A stretch of 64,000 nt of DNA from Staphylococcus kloosii (GCF_003019255.1 NZ_CP027846.1:992001-1056000), one strand, 5' to 3'. Counted from the first letter of the stretch, positions 50,570 through 59,917 are shown. Notes: a model not told the origin generated them from the sequence alone. Numbers and translations: made by a program.

Positions 50570-51631
50570 ATGGTGCAATTACAAATTAATTTATCTAAAA
50601 TTCAATACAATGCTAAAGTATTAATGTCTACATTAGCTGAGCATGATATTAACTTTACACCTGTAATCAAATGTGTAGCAGGGGATAAAAAAATTATAGA
50701 AGTATTAAAACATATTGGATTAACTCATTTCGCAGAAGCGCGTATGGATAATGTAAATAAATCATTAGACGAAGATGTATCTTTCACAATAATAAGGAAC
50801 GTAAGTCAAAGTGAGTTAGAGGACGTTGTTCTTAAAAGTAAAATGAGTATTCAAACTGAAATCACTACAATTAGAAAAATAAATGAAATAGCTAAACAAC
50901 ATCATAAAAAACATCAAATATTGCTGATGATTGATTGGAAAGATGCACGAGAAGGTATTTTGACTTATGATGTTATCGACTATATTCAAGAAATAATATC
51001 TATGCATCATATTTGTTTATCGGGCTTAGCATTTAATTTTATGTGTTTTAATGCAATTCCGCCTAATGACAATGATGTAGAAATGATTAATCAATTTGTT
51101 GCCTCAATTGAAAATGAAGTAGGATTTCGCTTCAAAATTATTTCTGGCGGTAATTCTAGTATGTTACCACAGATGTTTTATAATAATTTAGGTAAGATTA
51201 ATGATTTACGTATTGGGGAAACGTTATTTAGAGGTGTTGATACGACAACAGATAAACCTATTGCGACGTTATTCCAAGATGCAATTACAATGGAAGCTGA
51301 AATAGTAGAAATCAAACCAAGAGTAGATATATCTACTGGTAAAAATTATTTGCAAGCCATACTAGATATAGGCTATTTAGATACTTTCGTGGATGAAATA
51401 GTGCCAATTAATAACAATATTACTGTGCTAGGTGCTACAAGTGACCATGTAATGATTGATTTACAAAATTGTGATCATTATCAAGTAGGGGATAGTATTA
51501 ACTTTGCGTTAGGCTATAGAGCTTTAGCTCAAAGTATGTATGCCGATAATGTACCGAAACATTATGTAGAAGATTCAGGCATTCAATTAATGAATGAGCA
51601 CTTCATAGAGCAACAATTAAATAGTTATTAA
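50570..51631 (+). CDS. sfaC: PLP-dependent amino acid racemase SfaC
   Basis: An alanine-racemase-fold enzyme of 353 residues that supplies D-ornithine for staphyloferrin A. The PLP lysine is Lys34 in PVIKCVAGD; the C-terminal domain contains the LGYRALAQSMYAD segment. It is last gene of sfaABC, with no clear terminator before the htsABC promoter 20 bp later, so read-through into hts is possible. Confidence 0.9.
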   Translation: MVQLQINLSKIQYNAKVLMSTLAEHDINFTPVIKCVAGDKKIIEVLKHIGLTHFAEARMDNVNKSLDEDVSFTIIRNVSQSELEDVVLKSKMSIQTEITTIRKINEIAKQHHKKHQILLMIDWKDAREGILTYDVIDYIQEIISMHHICLSGLAFNFMCFNAIPPNDNDVEMINQFVASIENEVGFRFKIISGGNSSMLPQMFYNNLGKINDLRIGETLFRGVDTTTDKPIATLFQDAITMEAEIVEIKPRVDISTGKNYLQAILDIGYLDTFVDEIVPINNNITVLGATSDHVMIDLQNCDHYQVGDSINFALGYRALAQSMYADNVPKHYVEDSGIQLMNEHFIEQQLNSY

Positions 51632-51648
51632 ATAAATTTAAATTTATA

Positions 51649-51677
51649 TTGACAATGATAATCGTTATCAATACAAT
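51649..51677 (+). promoter_or_regulatory. Fur-controlled promoter of htsABC
   Basis: Near-consensus TTGACA, 17 bp, TACAAT. A Fur box (GACAATGATAATCGTTATC, 51651-51669, 17 of 19 positions) covers the -35 and spacer, so iron-loaded Fur would block RNA polymerase. Confidence 0.9.
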
Positions 51678-51715
51678 TGAATATGTGATGTGATACATAT
51701 TTAAGGAGTGAAACG

Positions 51716-52723
51716 ATGAAGCATAAAGTCAAATTCATAAGTGTTATGTTTTTAGCATTATCATTGTTATTAGTAGCAGCATGTGGAACGGTTAGTAATA
51801 ACGATTCCAAGAAATCTAGCAACAAGAGTGACTCTAAAGAAACAGTCTCTATAAAAAATGATGGAGGCACAACTGAAGTTAAGAAAAACCCTAAAAAAGT
51901 TGTAGCATTAGAATTTTCATTCGTTGATGCACTTGCAGCATTAGGTATTAAACCTGTAGGCGTTGCAGACGATGGCGATAAAAATAGAATACTTGAACCA
52001 ATTCGCGATAAAATTGGTGACTACAAATCAGTAGGTGCTCGTAAACAACCTAACTTAGAAGAAATCAGCAATCAAAAACCAGACTTAATCATAGCTGATA
52101 GTAATCGACACAAAGGCATTAAGAAAGATTTAGAAAAAATTGCTCCAACTATTATGTTACCTAGCTTTGATAGTGATTATAAAGACAACATTGAAGCATT
52201 CAAAACAATTGCTAAAGCAGTAGGTAAAGAAGATAAAGGTAAAGAAAGACTTGATAAACACGAAAAATTAATGGATAAATACAGCAAAGAAATCACATTA
52301 GATAAAAAAGAAGCGGTATTACCTGCCGTTGCTTCTAAATCAGGTCTATTAGCTCACCCTGAAAATACATACGTAGGTCAGCTATTAAAAGAATTAGGTT
52401 TCAACAATGCTTTAAATAAGACAAAAACAGATAGTTTATCTAAATATCTAAAAGGTCCTTACCTACAATTAAATTCTGAAGTTCTTTCAGATATAAATCC
52501 TGGTAGAATGTTCATTATGACTGATAAAGGTAAAGACGATCCAGACTTGAAGAAACAAGAAAGTGATAAAGTTTGGAAAGATTTAGACGCAGTTAAGAAT
52601 AATAGAGTCGAGGTAGTTGATAGAAACACATGGGCTCGTGCAAGAGGTATCATTTCATCAGAAGAAATCGCTAAAGAATTAGTTAAGGTTTCAAAAAATG
52701 AAAGTAAATCTCAAGATAAGTAA
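51716..52723 (+). CDS. htsA: Staphyloferrin A-binding lipoprotein HtsA
   Basis: The ABC importer receptor for ferric staphyloferrin A. 335 residues; a lipoprotein signal ends in LVAAC with the lipidated Cys23, followed by a Ser/Asn/Lys-rich linker (residues 28-45) and the class III binding fold with a long helical backbone. [24 protein letters not shown] and the C-terminal [14 protein letters not shown] with its Arg pair correspond to ligand-contacting basic residues in S. aureus HtsA. The ATPase for the importer (FhuC) is not encoded here. Confidence 0.94.
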   Translation: MKHKVKFISVMFLALSLLLVAACGTVSNNDSKKSSNKSDSKETVSIKNDGGTTEVKKNPKKVVALEFSFVDALAALGIKPVGVADDGDKNRILEPIRDKIGDYKSVGARKQPNLEEISNQKPDLIIADSNRHKGIKKDLEKIAPTIMLPSFDSDYKDNIEAFKTIAKAVGKEDKGKERLDKHEKLMDKYSKEITLDKKEAVLPAVASKSGLLAHPENTYVGQLLKELGFNNALNKTKTDSLSKYLKGPYLQLNSEVLSDINPGRMFIMTDKGKDDPDLKKQESDKVWKDLDAVKNNRVEVVDRNTWARARGIISSEEIAKELVKVSKNESKSQDK

Positions 52724-52734
52724 GGTGGAAAATA

Positions 52735-53766
52735 ATGGCTAAATTAAATGTATTTAGCCAAACTAAGATTAAACAAGATAAGCCTAAGCGAGCCGCACTC
52801 ATATTTATTGTGAGTGTGTGCTTGCTTTTTATCGTAATGTATTTAAACTTAGCTATTGGCTCATCGCATATTACAACACGCGATATTTTCAGTTATTTTA
52901 CAGGACATACAAATACGAAAGCGACATTTTTAGTACACAATGTTCGCATGCCTAGAATGATAGGTGGATTATTAATTGGTGCAGCATTAGCTTTAGCAGG
53001 TTTATTAATGCAGGCGATGACCCGAAATCCATTAGCTTCACCACAAATTTTTGGTGTGAATTCAGGTGCGTCATTCGTAATTGTATTAATTACATTAGCG
53101 ATACCATCATTATCATCGATTTCAACAATTTTAGCGTTTATTGGTGCGTTTATTGGCGGGTTAACCGTTTATTTATTATCAGGTTCTACGCAGAAAATTA
53201 CACCAATTAAATTGGCACTTGCAGGTATGGCAGTGCACTTGTTTTTTTCTAGCATGACTCAAGGTCTTATTTTATTAAATGAAGATTCTACGACTACGGT
53301 TATGTTTTGGCTTGTTGGTTCATTATCTACCATTAAATGGGTACAAGTAATGAATATCTTACCGTGGTTAGTTATAGCATTTGTAGTAACTATATTGATG
53401 GGAAGACAACTGTCAATATTAGAGTTAGGCGAGGATTTGGCAAAAGGATTAGGACAAAAAATACAATTAATACGTATCATGATTGGCATACTTGTTATTG
53501 TTTTAGCAGGTACATCGGTGTCGATTGCAGGTCCAATTGGTTTTGTAGGACTCATTGTACCGCATATTGTTAAGCATTATGTCAGTAGGAATTATTTATT
53601 GATGATTCCTTTATCAATGATAATTGGCGCAGATTTATTATTAGTATCAGATGTTCTAAGTCGATTAATTGCTTTTCCTTTCGAATCACCAGTTGGTATC
53701 GTTACATCATTTTTAGGAGCGATATACTTCTTAGCAATTACCATTAGAGGAGTAGATCGACTATGA
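52735..53766 (+). CDS. htsB: Staphyloferrin A ABC importer permease HtsB
   Basis: A FecCD-type permease of 343 residues with about nine to ten membrane segments. Characteristic are VRMPRMIGGLLIGAALALAG near residue 62, MQAMTRNPLASPQIFGVNSG and GPIGFVGLIVPHIVKH near 265. It overlaps htsC by 4 nt and forms the heterodimeric pore with it. Confidence 0.94.
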   Translation: MAKLNVFSQTKIKQDKPKRAALIFIVSVCLLFIVMYLNLAIGSSHITTRDIFSYFTGHTNTKATFLVHNVRMPRMIGGLLIGAALALAGLLMQAMTRNPLASPQIFGVNSGASFVIVLITLAIPSLSSISTILAFIGAFIGGLTVYLLSGSTQKITPIKLALAGMAVHLFFSSMTQGLILLNEDSTTTVMFWLVGSLSTIKWVQVMNILPWLVIAFVVTILMGRQLSILELGEDLAKGLGQKIQLIRIMIGILVIVLAGTSVSIAGPIGFVGLIVPHIVKHYVSRNYLLMIPLSMIIGADLLLVSDVLSRLIAFPFESPVGIVTSFLGAIYFLAITIRGVDRL

Positions 53767-54725
53767 CAAACAAATTTTTATTTCGTTACATAACAGTTAG
53801 TATTCTTTTAATTTTAAGTACGATTTTATCTTTAGCTGTTGGTGCAGTATTTATTAATCCAATAGACGTGATAAAAGACGTATTTGCACATAGCAATTTT
53901 ATTATAAATGAGTATCGCATGCCTAGAATGCTACTAGCACTTATTGTCGGTAGTAGTTTATCAATATCTGGTGCACTTATTCAGGGTGTTGTTAGAAATC
54001 CGCTTGCTTCACCAGATGTAATTGGTATTACGAAAGGTGCCAGTTTAACAGCGGTAATTATTATTATGCTTTTCCCATCAGCACCATTATTTATTTTACC
54101 TTTTGGTTCGTTCGCTGGCGCGTTAATCATTAGTGTATTATTAACTTTCTGTATTACAAAACTAAATGTAAAAGGCTCTAAGTTAGCTTTAATCGGTTTA
54201 GCCATTGGCGCGATTTGTACAGCAATCGTGCAATATTTATTAATTAGAAATCCACTAGATGCAAATAATGCATTAGTATGGTTAACAGGAAGCCTATATG
54301 GTCATAACATGAACAATGTAGTGGCTTTATTACCATGGTTTATCGTGACACTGCCTATTATTTTTTATTACAGCTTTCAACTGGATATTCTTAACCTAGG
54401 CGATGATGTGGCTATGGCTTTAGGTGCTAGAGTTAAACATGTCAAAGTGGTGTTATTACTTTTAGCTGTTATATTAGCCGGTGCTTCTATTTCAGTCGTA
54501 GGCGGACTTACATTTTTAGGTTTATTAGCACCACATATTGCACGTTCATTAGTAGGACCAAAACATATTCATGTCGTAACAATGTCTGGTTTAATAGGGG
54601 CATTATTATTAGTTGTTAGTGATACATTAGCTCGTGGTATACATCCTCCATTAGATATCCCTGTAGGTGTTATCGTTACGATAGTTGGAGCACCATATTT
54701 TTTATATTTATTAAGAAAGATGTAG
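53763..54725 (+). CDS. htsC: Staphyloferrin A ABC importer permease HtsC
   Basis: The partner FecCD-type permease, 320 residues. RMPRMLLALIVGSSLSISG, GVVRNPLASPDVIGI and the GGLTFLGLLAPHIARSLVGP cytoplasmic coupling region are visible. It is the last gene of htsABC; no strong terminator follows in the next 80 bp. Confidence 0.94.
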   Translation: MTNKFLFRYITVSILLILSTILSLAVGAVFINPIDVIKDVFAHSNFIINEYRMPRMLLALIVGSSLSISGALIQGVVRNPLASPDVIGITKGASLTAVIIIMLFPSAPLFILPFGSFAGALIISVLLTFCITKLNVKGSKLALIGLAIGAICTAIVQYLLIRNPLDANNALVWLTGSLYGHNMNNVVALLPWFIVTLPIIFYYSFQLDILNLGDDVAMALGARVKHVKVVLLLLAVILAGASISVVGGLTFLGLLAPHIARSLVGPKHIHVVTMSGLIGALLLVVSDTLARGIHPPLDIPVGVIVTIVGAPYFLYLLRKM

Positions 54726-54806
54726 GGTATAATAACAATAATAATGTATATTTAACTTCTCATTTGATAATCTAGTTATAATCAAGAAAATATATAACTT
54801 GGGCTA

Positions 54807-54836
54807 TTTACATAAATATACATATTAAGTTATAAT
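54807..54836 (+). promoter_or_regulatory. Promoter of the YjiH-family gene
   Basis: TTTACA, 18 bp, and a perfect -10 TATAAT, 58 bp before the chosen start codon. Confidence 0.6.
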
Positions 54837-54893
54837 TATTGCTGCATTATGGAGATGATAGAAAATAAACGACACCAAAGGGAGATGAAGCTA

Positions 54894-56270
54894 ATGAATC
54901 AATATAGTAGGTCGCAAATTATTAAAGGTCGTTTGAAGTTTATAATTATGTCGCTTATAGGTATAATCTTATTTTTATTACCTATTACGGTGACGAATGA
55001 TGATGGCAAGAAAGAAACAACTTTAACAGTCGCATTTTTAGCTGGTGTGTTAAAAGATTTAATTGGAGGCGCGATGCCAATTATTATTGTAACGATTATC
55101 ACACTCTCTGGAATATTAACATTAATATGTTCTACAATTTTAAAAAATAAATTAAATCCAAATGGATTAATGTATAATGCTTTTAATGTAAAATGGGTTT
55201 GGCTTATTTTAAGATTGTTAGCTGTCGTATTTGTATGGATTACATATTTAAAAATAGGGACAAAAGTTATTTATTCTGAGGATACTGGTGCATTAATATT
55301 TACAAGTTTATTACCAACATTAGTAACGGTATTTCTTTTTGCGGCATTATTCCTGCCACTATTAATGGAATATGGTTTGCTTGAATTGTTAGGTCCTATA
55401 TTTAGACCGATTATGAGACCACTCTTTACATTACCTGGACGTTCTACTGTAGATAATTTAGCTTCATTTATTGGTGATGGCACAGTGGGAGTGCTTATAA
55501 CTAGTAAACAGTATGAAGGTGGCTTTTATTCAAAAAGAGAAGCTACAGTCATTGCGACAACGTTTAGTGTCGTGTCTTTAACTTTTGCCATTGTGGTAGC
55601 ACAAACTGTACATATGCAAAACCATTTCTTCTACTTCTATTTAACGGTTATTGTGTCATGTTTAGTTTTAGCCGTTATTACACCAAGAGTATGGCCGTTA
55701 CGTTCGGTTAAAGATGTCTATGCAAAAGAAGTTCCAGAGGAAATGCGTACTGAGAAATTGCCAGAAGGTAAAACTGCATTAGGGCATGGATTTGATATGG
55801 CTACAGAAACTGGTATCAAAGCACCGGGATTTAGAGCGTTCTTTAAATCAGGTTTCAAAACAGTGATTGATATGTGGTTTGTCATATTACCTGTTGTTAT
55901 GAGTATTGGTACTTTAGCGACAATTATAGCTAACTACACACCACTATTTGCAATCATTGGTAAACCATTTGTACCATATTTAGAATTATTGCAAATCCCG
56001 GAGGCAGCACATGCTTCTGAAACTATAATTATCGGTTTCGCAGATATGTTCTTACCTTCAATACTTATTGAAGGTGCCAATAGCAATATTACTTTATTTG
56101 TTATCGGGGCGCTGAGTATAACACAACTTATATATCTGTCAGAAGTAGGTGGAGTAATTTTAGGTTCTAAAATTCCGGTCAGTATATTTAAGTTATTTGT
56201 GATTTTCCTTATTCGTACAATTATCGCTTTACCTATAATTGCGTTAATGGCACATTTATACTTTAGCTAA
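54894..56270 (+). CDS. YjiH-family membrane protein (nucleoside recognition domain)
   Basis: A 458-residue multi-pass membrane protein with gate-type nucleoside-recognition domains (about residues 125-260 and 330-455 of this product). IGDGTVGVLITSKQYEGGFY and the EAAHASETIIIGFADMFLPS segment mark the YjiH group. The transported substrate is unknown. The ATG at 54894 is preferred over 54849 because GGGAG lies 9 nt upstream, while the earlier ATG has no ribosome site. It is monocistronic with a terminator. Confidence 0.82.
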   Translation: MNQYSRSQIIKGRLKFIIMSLIGIILFLLPITVTNDDGKKETTLTVAFLAGVLKDLIGGAMPIIIVTIITLSGILTLICSTILKNKLNPNGLMYNAFNVKWVWLILRLLAVVFVWITYLKIGTKVIYSEDTGALIFTSLLPTLVTVFLFAALFLPLLMEYGLLELLGPIFRPIMRPLFTLPGRSTVDNLASFIGDGTVGVLITSKQYEGGFYSKREATVIATTFSVVSLTFAIVVAQTVHMQNHFFYFYLTVIVSCLVLAVITPRVWPLRSVKDVYAKEVPEEMRTEKLPEGKTALGHGFDMATETGIKAPGFRAFFKSGFKTVIDMWFVILPVVMSIGTLATIIANYTPLFAIIGKPFVPYLELLQIPEAAHASETIIIGFADMFLPSILIEGANSNITLFVIGALSITQLIYLSEVGGVILGSKIPVSIFKLFVIFLIRTIIALPIIALMAHLYFS

Positions 56271-56295
56271 ATATTATTTTATACAGTTTAAAGAA

Positions 56296-56330
56296 AAGTA
56301 CGCATCCTTATTAGGGTGCGTACTTTTTTT
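56296..56330 (+). terminator. Intrinsic terminator of the YjiH-family gene
   Basis: Stem AAGTACGCATCC / GGGTGCGTACTT (one G-U), loop TTATTA, then T-run. It abuts the 3' end of the convergent heme monooxygenase gene. Confidence 0.9.
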
Positions 56331-56336
56331 AAAAAA

Positions 56337-56657
56337 TTAATTATTATCTAATGTTGATAATACATTTGCTTTTACGATTTTATTACCTAAGACTGGTGAT
56401 TCTTCTTTATTTGAACTATCCTTTTTACTATGTGCTTCTTTAAAGGCATCGCTATGTAACCAATTTTTGAAATCTTCTTCAGTTTCCCACCATGTATTTA
56501 CATACATTTGATCATAGTCTTCAGAATCGTCGATTTGCCAAACTTCGATACGATGAAATCCAGGTAATTCTTTTATTTTTTCACCTGATGTGAATTTACT
56601 AGCCATTTTTGCTGCAAATCCTTTTTTTACGTCAATGCGATTTGTTACTACGTACAT
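56337..56657 (-). CDS. IsdG-type heme-degrading monooxygenase
   Basis: A 106-residue ABM-fold protein related to IsdG/IsdI and Bacillus HmoA, which open heme and release iron. Asn6, Trp66 and His76 align with the catalytic triad Asn7/Trp67/His77 of S. aureus IsdG. The start is the ATG at 56657 (MYVVTNRIDV) behind GGTGG; a longer frame to 56783 reads through the promoter and is rejected. It is isolated from any isd locus and lacks a recognisable Fur box, having instead a palindrome in its promoter. Confidence 0.85.
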   Translation of the reverse strand: MYVVTNRIDVKKGFAAKMASKFTSGEKIKELPGFHRIEVWQIDDSEDYDQMYVNTWWETEEDFKNWLHSDAFKEAHSKKDSSNKEESPVLGNKIVKANVLSTLDNN

Positions 56658-56702
56658 AATAGTCACCACCATGATTGATTTTATAAAGTTAATTATAATT
56701 TT

Positions 56703-56731
56703 ATAATAGAAAGTTCTCTTTCTATAGTCAA
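56703..56731 (-). promoter_or_regulatory. Promoter of the heme monooxygenase gene with palindromic operator
   Basis: On the minus strand, TTGACT, 17 bp, TATTAT. A perfect 8-bp inverted repeat ATAGAAAG-N4-CTTTCTAT (56706-56725) fills the spacer. A second AT-only inverted repeat (ATTATAA-TT-TTATAAT, 56692-56707) overlaps the -10. Confidence 0.7.
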
Positions 56732-56745
56732 CATAAAAGGCATAT

Positions 56746-56786
56746 AAAATGAGACGATAGCTAGGGATTAGACACCGTCTCATTTT
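56746..56786. terminator. Terminator of the 86-residue protein gene
   Basis: A perfect 11-bp inverted repeat AAAATGAGACG / CGTCTCATTTT, 5 bp beyond the stop on the minus strand. Confidence 0.8.
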
Positions 56787-56791
56787 ATATA

Positions 56792-57052
56792 TTATTTAGT
56801 TAATTCGTTATAAACTTTTTGATCGTTTTGAGTATAGATAATGTATTCATGATCTGCTGTATCGATAATAACTCTGTTTGTTTTACCGAAAGTTGAACCA
56901 ATTCTGGAAACTTTTTCTCTGTCTAGTTTAGGAATAGCATGAATATTTTGATCTTGAGAAATGTTTTTAATTTCGTTGTTAGGAATTTTGATATCTGCAA
57001 CTCTCCATTGAATTCTAACTTCATTATTATCTTTTTTTACTGTCATTGCCAT
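56792..57052 (-). CDS. SunI/YnzG-like PH-domain protein
   Basis: An 86-residue, soluble, mixed alpha/beta protein. It resembles the bacterial PH-fold group that includes the sublancin immunity protein SunI and YnzG, but without the membrane anchor of SunI. A near-identical protein exists in S. aureus by memory. Function is unknown; immunity would be speculation. The start is ATG 57052 (an ATG two codons later is also possible), with GGATG upstream. Monocistronic. Confidence 0.65.
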   Translation of the reverse strand: MAMTVKKDNNEVRIQWRVADIKIPNNEIKNISQDQNIHAIPKLDREKVSRIGSTFGKTNRVIIDTADHEYIIYTQNDQKVYNELTK

Positions 57053-57166
57053 ATCTAGAACACATCCTTATAAATATTTTGTAGCTACATCATATAATAA
57101 AATGGAATCGTTTTCAAGTTATTATGTGATACTTTTTATTTAATGTGTCATACTTTAATCATTTTG

Positions 57167-57180
57167 CGAAAGTATGTTCG
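57167..57180. promoter_or_regulatory. LexA-like box upstream of the YdjM-family gene
   Basis: CGAAAGTATGTTCG matches 9 of 10 fixed positions of the Gram-positive LexA box CGAAC-N4-GTTCG. It overlaps a possible -35 (TTCGCT) of a promoter with -10 TAAAAT at 57201-57206, about 50 bp before the gene. A further small palindrome, CGCTTA-AAA-TAAGCG, follows at 57180-57194. Confidence 0.5.
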
Positions 57181-57229
57181 CTTAAAATAAGCGTATGTGA
57201 TAAAATATGTACATTAAGGAGAAGTGATA

Positions 57230-57739
57230 ATGACAGGGAAAACGCATGCTTCGTGTGGTATTTTAGTAGGGGCTTTAGCCATTGAATATTATAAGACGGA
57301 TTTGTTTACATCAGTAACGATAGTCGTATTAGCTGTTATTGCTAGTTTGTTACCAGATATCTGTCATACGCAAAGTAAAATTGGACGTAAGATTAGAATA
57401 GTGAGTTTTTTTATTCGATTACTTTTTGGTCATCGAACCTTTACACATTCAATTTTATTTATAGTTATAATAGGATTAGGTCTCTATGTAATACAGACAC
57501 CACAATATTATTTTATGACGATAATTACTGGGTTGATTTCACATGTTATACTAGATATGTTAACGCCTAAAGGTGTGAAGTTGTTTTATCCTATACCTTT
57601 AACTGTTAAATTACCGATAACTTTTAAAACAGGTGGCTTAGTAGATTTATCGTTGGCTTCTGCACTTATAATAGGAAGTCTATATACTTTGTTTAAATCT
57701 AATATAGATGATTTAATTAAATATTTTATAAGTTATTAG
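57230..57739 (+). CDS. YdjM-family membrane-bound metal-dependent hydrolase
   Basis: A 169-residue membrane protein with about four helices. GKTHASCGILVGA at the start, LLPDICHTQSKIGRK near residue 47 and the FGHRTFTHSILF motif near 67 carry the histidines and aspartates of the family (Pfam YdjM), which is under LexA control in E. coli. The activity is unproven. ATG 57230 is preferred over GTG 57224, which sits too close to the AAGGAG site. Confidence 0.85.
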   Translation: MTGKTHASCGILVGALAIEYYKTDLFTSVTIVVLAVIASLLPDICHTQSKIGRKIRIVSFFIRLLFGHRTFTHSILFIVIIGLGLYVIQTPQYYFMTIITGLISHVILDMLTPKGVKLFYPIPLTVKLPITFKTGGLVDLSLASALIIGSLYTLFKSNIDDLIKYFISY

Positions 57740-57846
57740 TTGTTATATTAATTAATATGCTTTATCGTACATACAGTGTTTTTATATTAATGTATTTTAT
57801 ATAGTTTAGTTATTTCTAGTACATTAGAAATGTTAGGAGAGAATAA

Positions 57847-59037
57847 ATGTTGGATAAAAAAGAACTAGACAAATTCAATCAAGGTCATTTGGTGGAATTC
57901 GAAAAGTTAATGAGTTCAAATGAAAAGGCACAACTAAATGACAAGGTTAAATCACTTGATTTAGAACAAATTCAAAATTTATACCAATCATTATATGTAA
58001 ATAAAAAAGTCATTGAAGATGTATCTTCAGTACAAGAAGTTAAATATGAAAGAAAAGCTGACTTTTCACAACAAATGTTGGAAAGCTATGAACAACAAGG
58101 GATACAAGCCATTAAAAATGGCAAGTTTGCAGTTGTGTTGATGGCTGGTGGTCAAGGGACACGTCTCGGATATAAAGGACCAAAAGGGTCATTCGAAATT
58201 GAAAACGTCAGTTTATTTGAATTACAAGCCAAGCAATTATTAGACTTACAAGCTAAAACAGGGACAACTGTAGATTGGTACATTATGACGAGTAATATTA
58301 ACGACAGAGAAACAAGATTGTTCTTTGAAGATAAAAGTTATTTTGGTTACGACAGTGATCATGTACATTTCTTTATACAAGATAATGTCGTTGCACTTTC
58401 TGAGGAAGGTAAATTAGTTTTAGATGTGAATGGTAAAATATTAGAAACACCAAACGGCAATGGCGGGATATTTAAATCACTAGAAAAAGCTGGCTATTTA
58501 GCTGACATGAGTGCAGCTGGTGTAGAATATATTTTCTTAAACAATATCGATAACGTTTTAGTTAAAGTACTAGACCCAGCGTTTGCGGGATATGTAGATG
58601 CCCACGGTAAAGATGTATCAACTAAATCGATTCAACCTAAAAAAGGTGAAAGTGTCGGACGCTTAGTCAACGTTGACCATAAAGATACAGTTTACGAATA
58701 TTCAGAGCTGTCTGAAGACACTGCTAACGAAATTAATAATGCTAATATTGGTATTCATGCGTTCAAACTGTCATTTATCAAAAATGTAGTTGACCGAGAC
58801 TTACCTTATCATCTTGCCGTTAAGAACTTAAAACAGTTAGATGAAGATTTTGGTGTGATCGAACAACCGACACTTAAATTTGAACTGTTTTATTTTGATA
58901 TTTTCAAATATGCGAATAGTTTTATTACATTGCAAGTTGATAGAAACGAAGAGTTTTCACCTCTTAAAAATAAAGAAGGCAAAGATAGTGTAGAAACTGC
59001 TACTCAAGATTTAAAACGTATGAACATCATAAAATAA
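57847..59037 (+). CDS. UDP-sugar pyrophosphorylase (UDPGP type 1 family)
   Basis: A 396-residue nucleotidyltransferase of the eukaryotic UAP/UGP type. [20 protein letters not shown] (about residues 96-115) is the nucleotide-binding signature, with further motifs [12 protein letters not shown] and [15 protein letters not shown]. In staphylococci it is annotated as a probable uridylyltransferase; it likely makes a UDP-sugar (GlcNAc or glucose) but the substrate is unconfirmed. It is distinct from GlmU and GtaB. A 6-bp inverted repeat (TTTCTA / TAGAAA, 57823-57840) lies in its leader. Confidence 0.88.
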   Translation: MLDKKELDKFNQGHLVEFEKLMSSNEKAQLNDKVKSLDLEQIQNLYQSLYVNKKVIEDVSSVQEVKYERKADFSQQMLESYEQQGIQAIKNGKFAVVLMAGGQGTRLGYKGPKGSFEIENVSLFELQAKQLLDLQAKTGTTVDWYIMTSNINDRETRLFFEDKSYFGYDSDHVHFFIQDNVVALSEEGKLVLDVNGKILETPNGNGGIFKSLEKAGYLADMSAAGVEYIFLNNIDNVLVKVLDPAFAGYVDAHGKDVSTKSIQPKKGESVGRLVNVDHKDTVYEYSELSEDTANEINNANIGIHAFKLSFIKNVVDRDLPYHLAVKNLKQLDEDFGVIEQPTLKFELFYFDIFKYANSFITLQVDRNEEFSPLKNKEGKDSVETATQDLKRMNIIK

Positions 59038-59051
59038 GGGTGATTGATTGA

Positions 59052-59738
59052 ATGAACGAATATACAAACGACAAGAATAACCATAAAATCATGGAAACTT
59101 TTAAAGATATTATCCCTTTATCATTTGGTGAAGAAATAGGTAATGCAGCCTCTCATGGTATTGCTGCATTTCTAACATTATGTGTATTGCCTTATGCAGC
59201 AGTACGCAGTTACATACATGGTGATGCATTACTTGCATTCAGTGTTTCAGTTTTTGTAATTAGTATATTTTTAATGTTTATATCATCAACGGTTTATCAT
59301 GCCATGGCGAACAATTCTGCACATAAATATATTATGAGAATTATAGATCATAGTATGATTTATGTAGCTATTGCCGGCACATACACACCTATTTGTTTAT
59401 CACTTATCGGTGGATGGATGGGTTGGACAGCTATGATTGTATTATGGGGGATCACGATTTGGGGCATTTTATACAAATCATTGGCTAAACATGTTAATCA
59501 TAAATTAAGTCTTATAATGTATTTAGTTATGGGTTGGATTGGTATCATCTTCGTCCCTACAATCATTGCACATACTTCAATTATGTTTATGTTGTTTATA
59601 CTTTTTGGTGGTATTGCTTATACAATCGGCGCTTGGTTTTATGCACAAAAAAACAAACCTTATTTTCATATGATATGGCATATATTTATAATATTAGCTT
59701 CTGTATTTCATTTTGTAGGCATCGTTTACTTCATGTAA
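59052..59738 (+). CDS. Hemolysin III / TrhA family membrane protein
   Basis: A 228-residue protein of the PAQR-like hemolysin III family, seven membrane helices. FGEEIGNAASHGIAAFLTL near residue 24, SSTVYHAM with a conserved His, MRIIDHSMIYVAIAGTYTP and the C-terminal HMIWHIFIILASVFHFVGI carry the typical His and Asp residues of a metal-dependent fold. Function in staphylococci is not established; hemolysis is not implied. It is 14 bp after the pyrophosphorylase gene, probably co-transcribed. Confidence 0.88.
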   Translation: MNEYTNDKNNHKIMETFKDIIPLSFGEEIGNAASHGIAAFLTLCVLPYAAVRSYIHGDALLAFSVSVFVISIFLMFISSTVYHAMANNSAHKYIMRIIDHSMIYVAIAGTYTPICLSLIGGWMGWTAMIVLWGITIWGILYKSLAKHVNHKLSLIMYLVMGWIGIIFVPTIIAHTSIMFMLFILFGGIAYTIGAWFYAQKNKPYFHMIWHIFIILASVFHFVGIVYFM

Positions 59739-59761
59739 AAGATAGATGTTTTACATGAAGT
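59728..59761 (+). repeat. Inverted repeat across the trhA-like stop codon
   Basis: ACTTCATGTAAAA and its exact complement TTTTACATGAAGT (13 bp, 8-nt loop). The stop codon lies in the first arm. No T-run follows, so it is not a classical terminator by itself; a regular terminator follows 13 bp later. Confidence 0.7.
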
Positions 59762-59773
59762 ATATTAAACGAC

Positions 59774-59816
59774 CAGCATCCTTTCATTTAAAGATAGGGT
59801 GCTGTTTTAATTTTTT
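59774..59816 (+). terminator. Terminator after the TrhA-family gene
   Basis: Stem CAGCATCCT / AGGGTGCTG (one G-U pair), 13-nt loop, then TTTTAATTTTTT. Confidence 0.85.
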
Positions 59817-59917
59817 ATATAGGTCATCGGTATTATTTTCGAGTTTTACTATTGCACGTTGTTGGTAAAAATGGTTAAGTAATGTGTGGTAATTTTTTAG
59901 GAAGAAGCGGTGAGATT

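Noticed and set aside
56658..56783. N-terminal extension of the heme monooxygenase
   Set aside because: The extra 42 residues would be coded by the promoter and operator. A proper ribosome site precedes the ATG at 56657.
57745..57758. ATATTAATTAATAT palindrome after the YdjM-family gene
   Set aside because: A perfect 14-bp palindrome, but it is purely A-T in very AT-rich DNA, so chance is likely.
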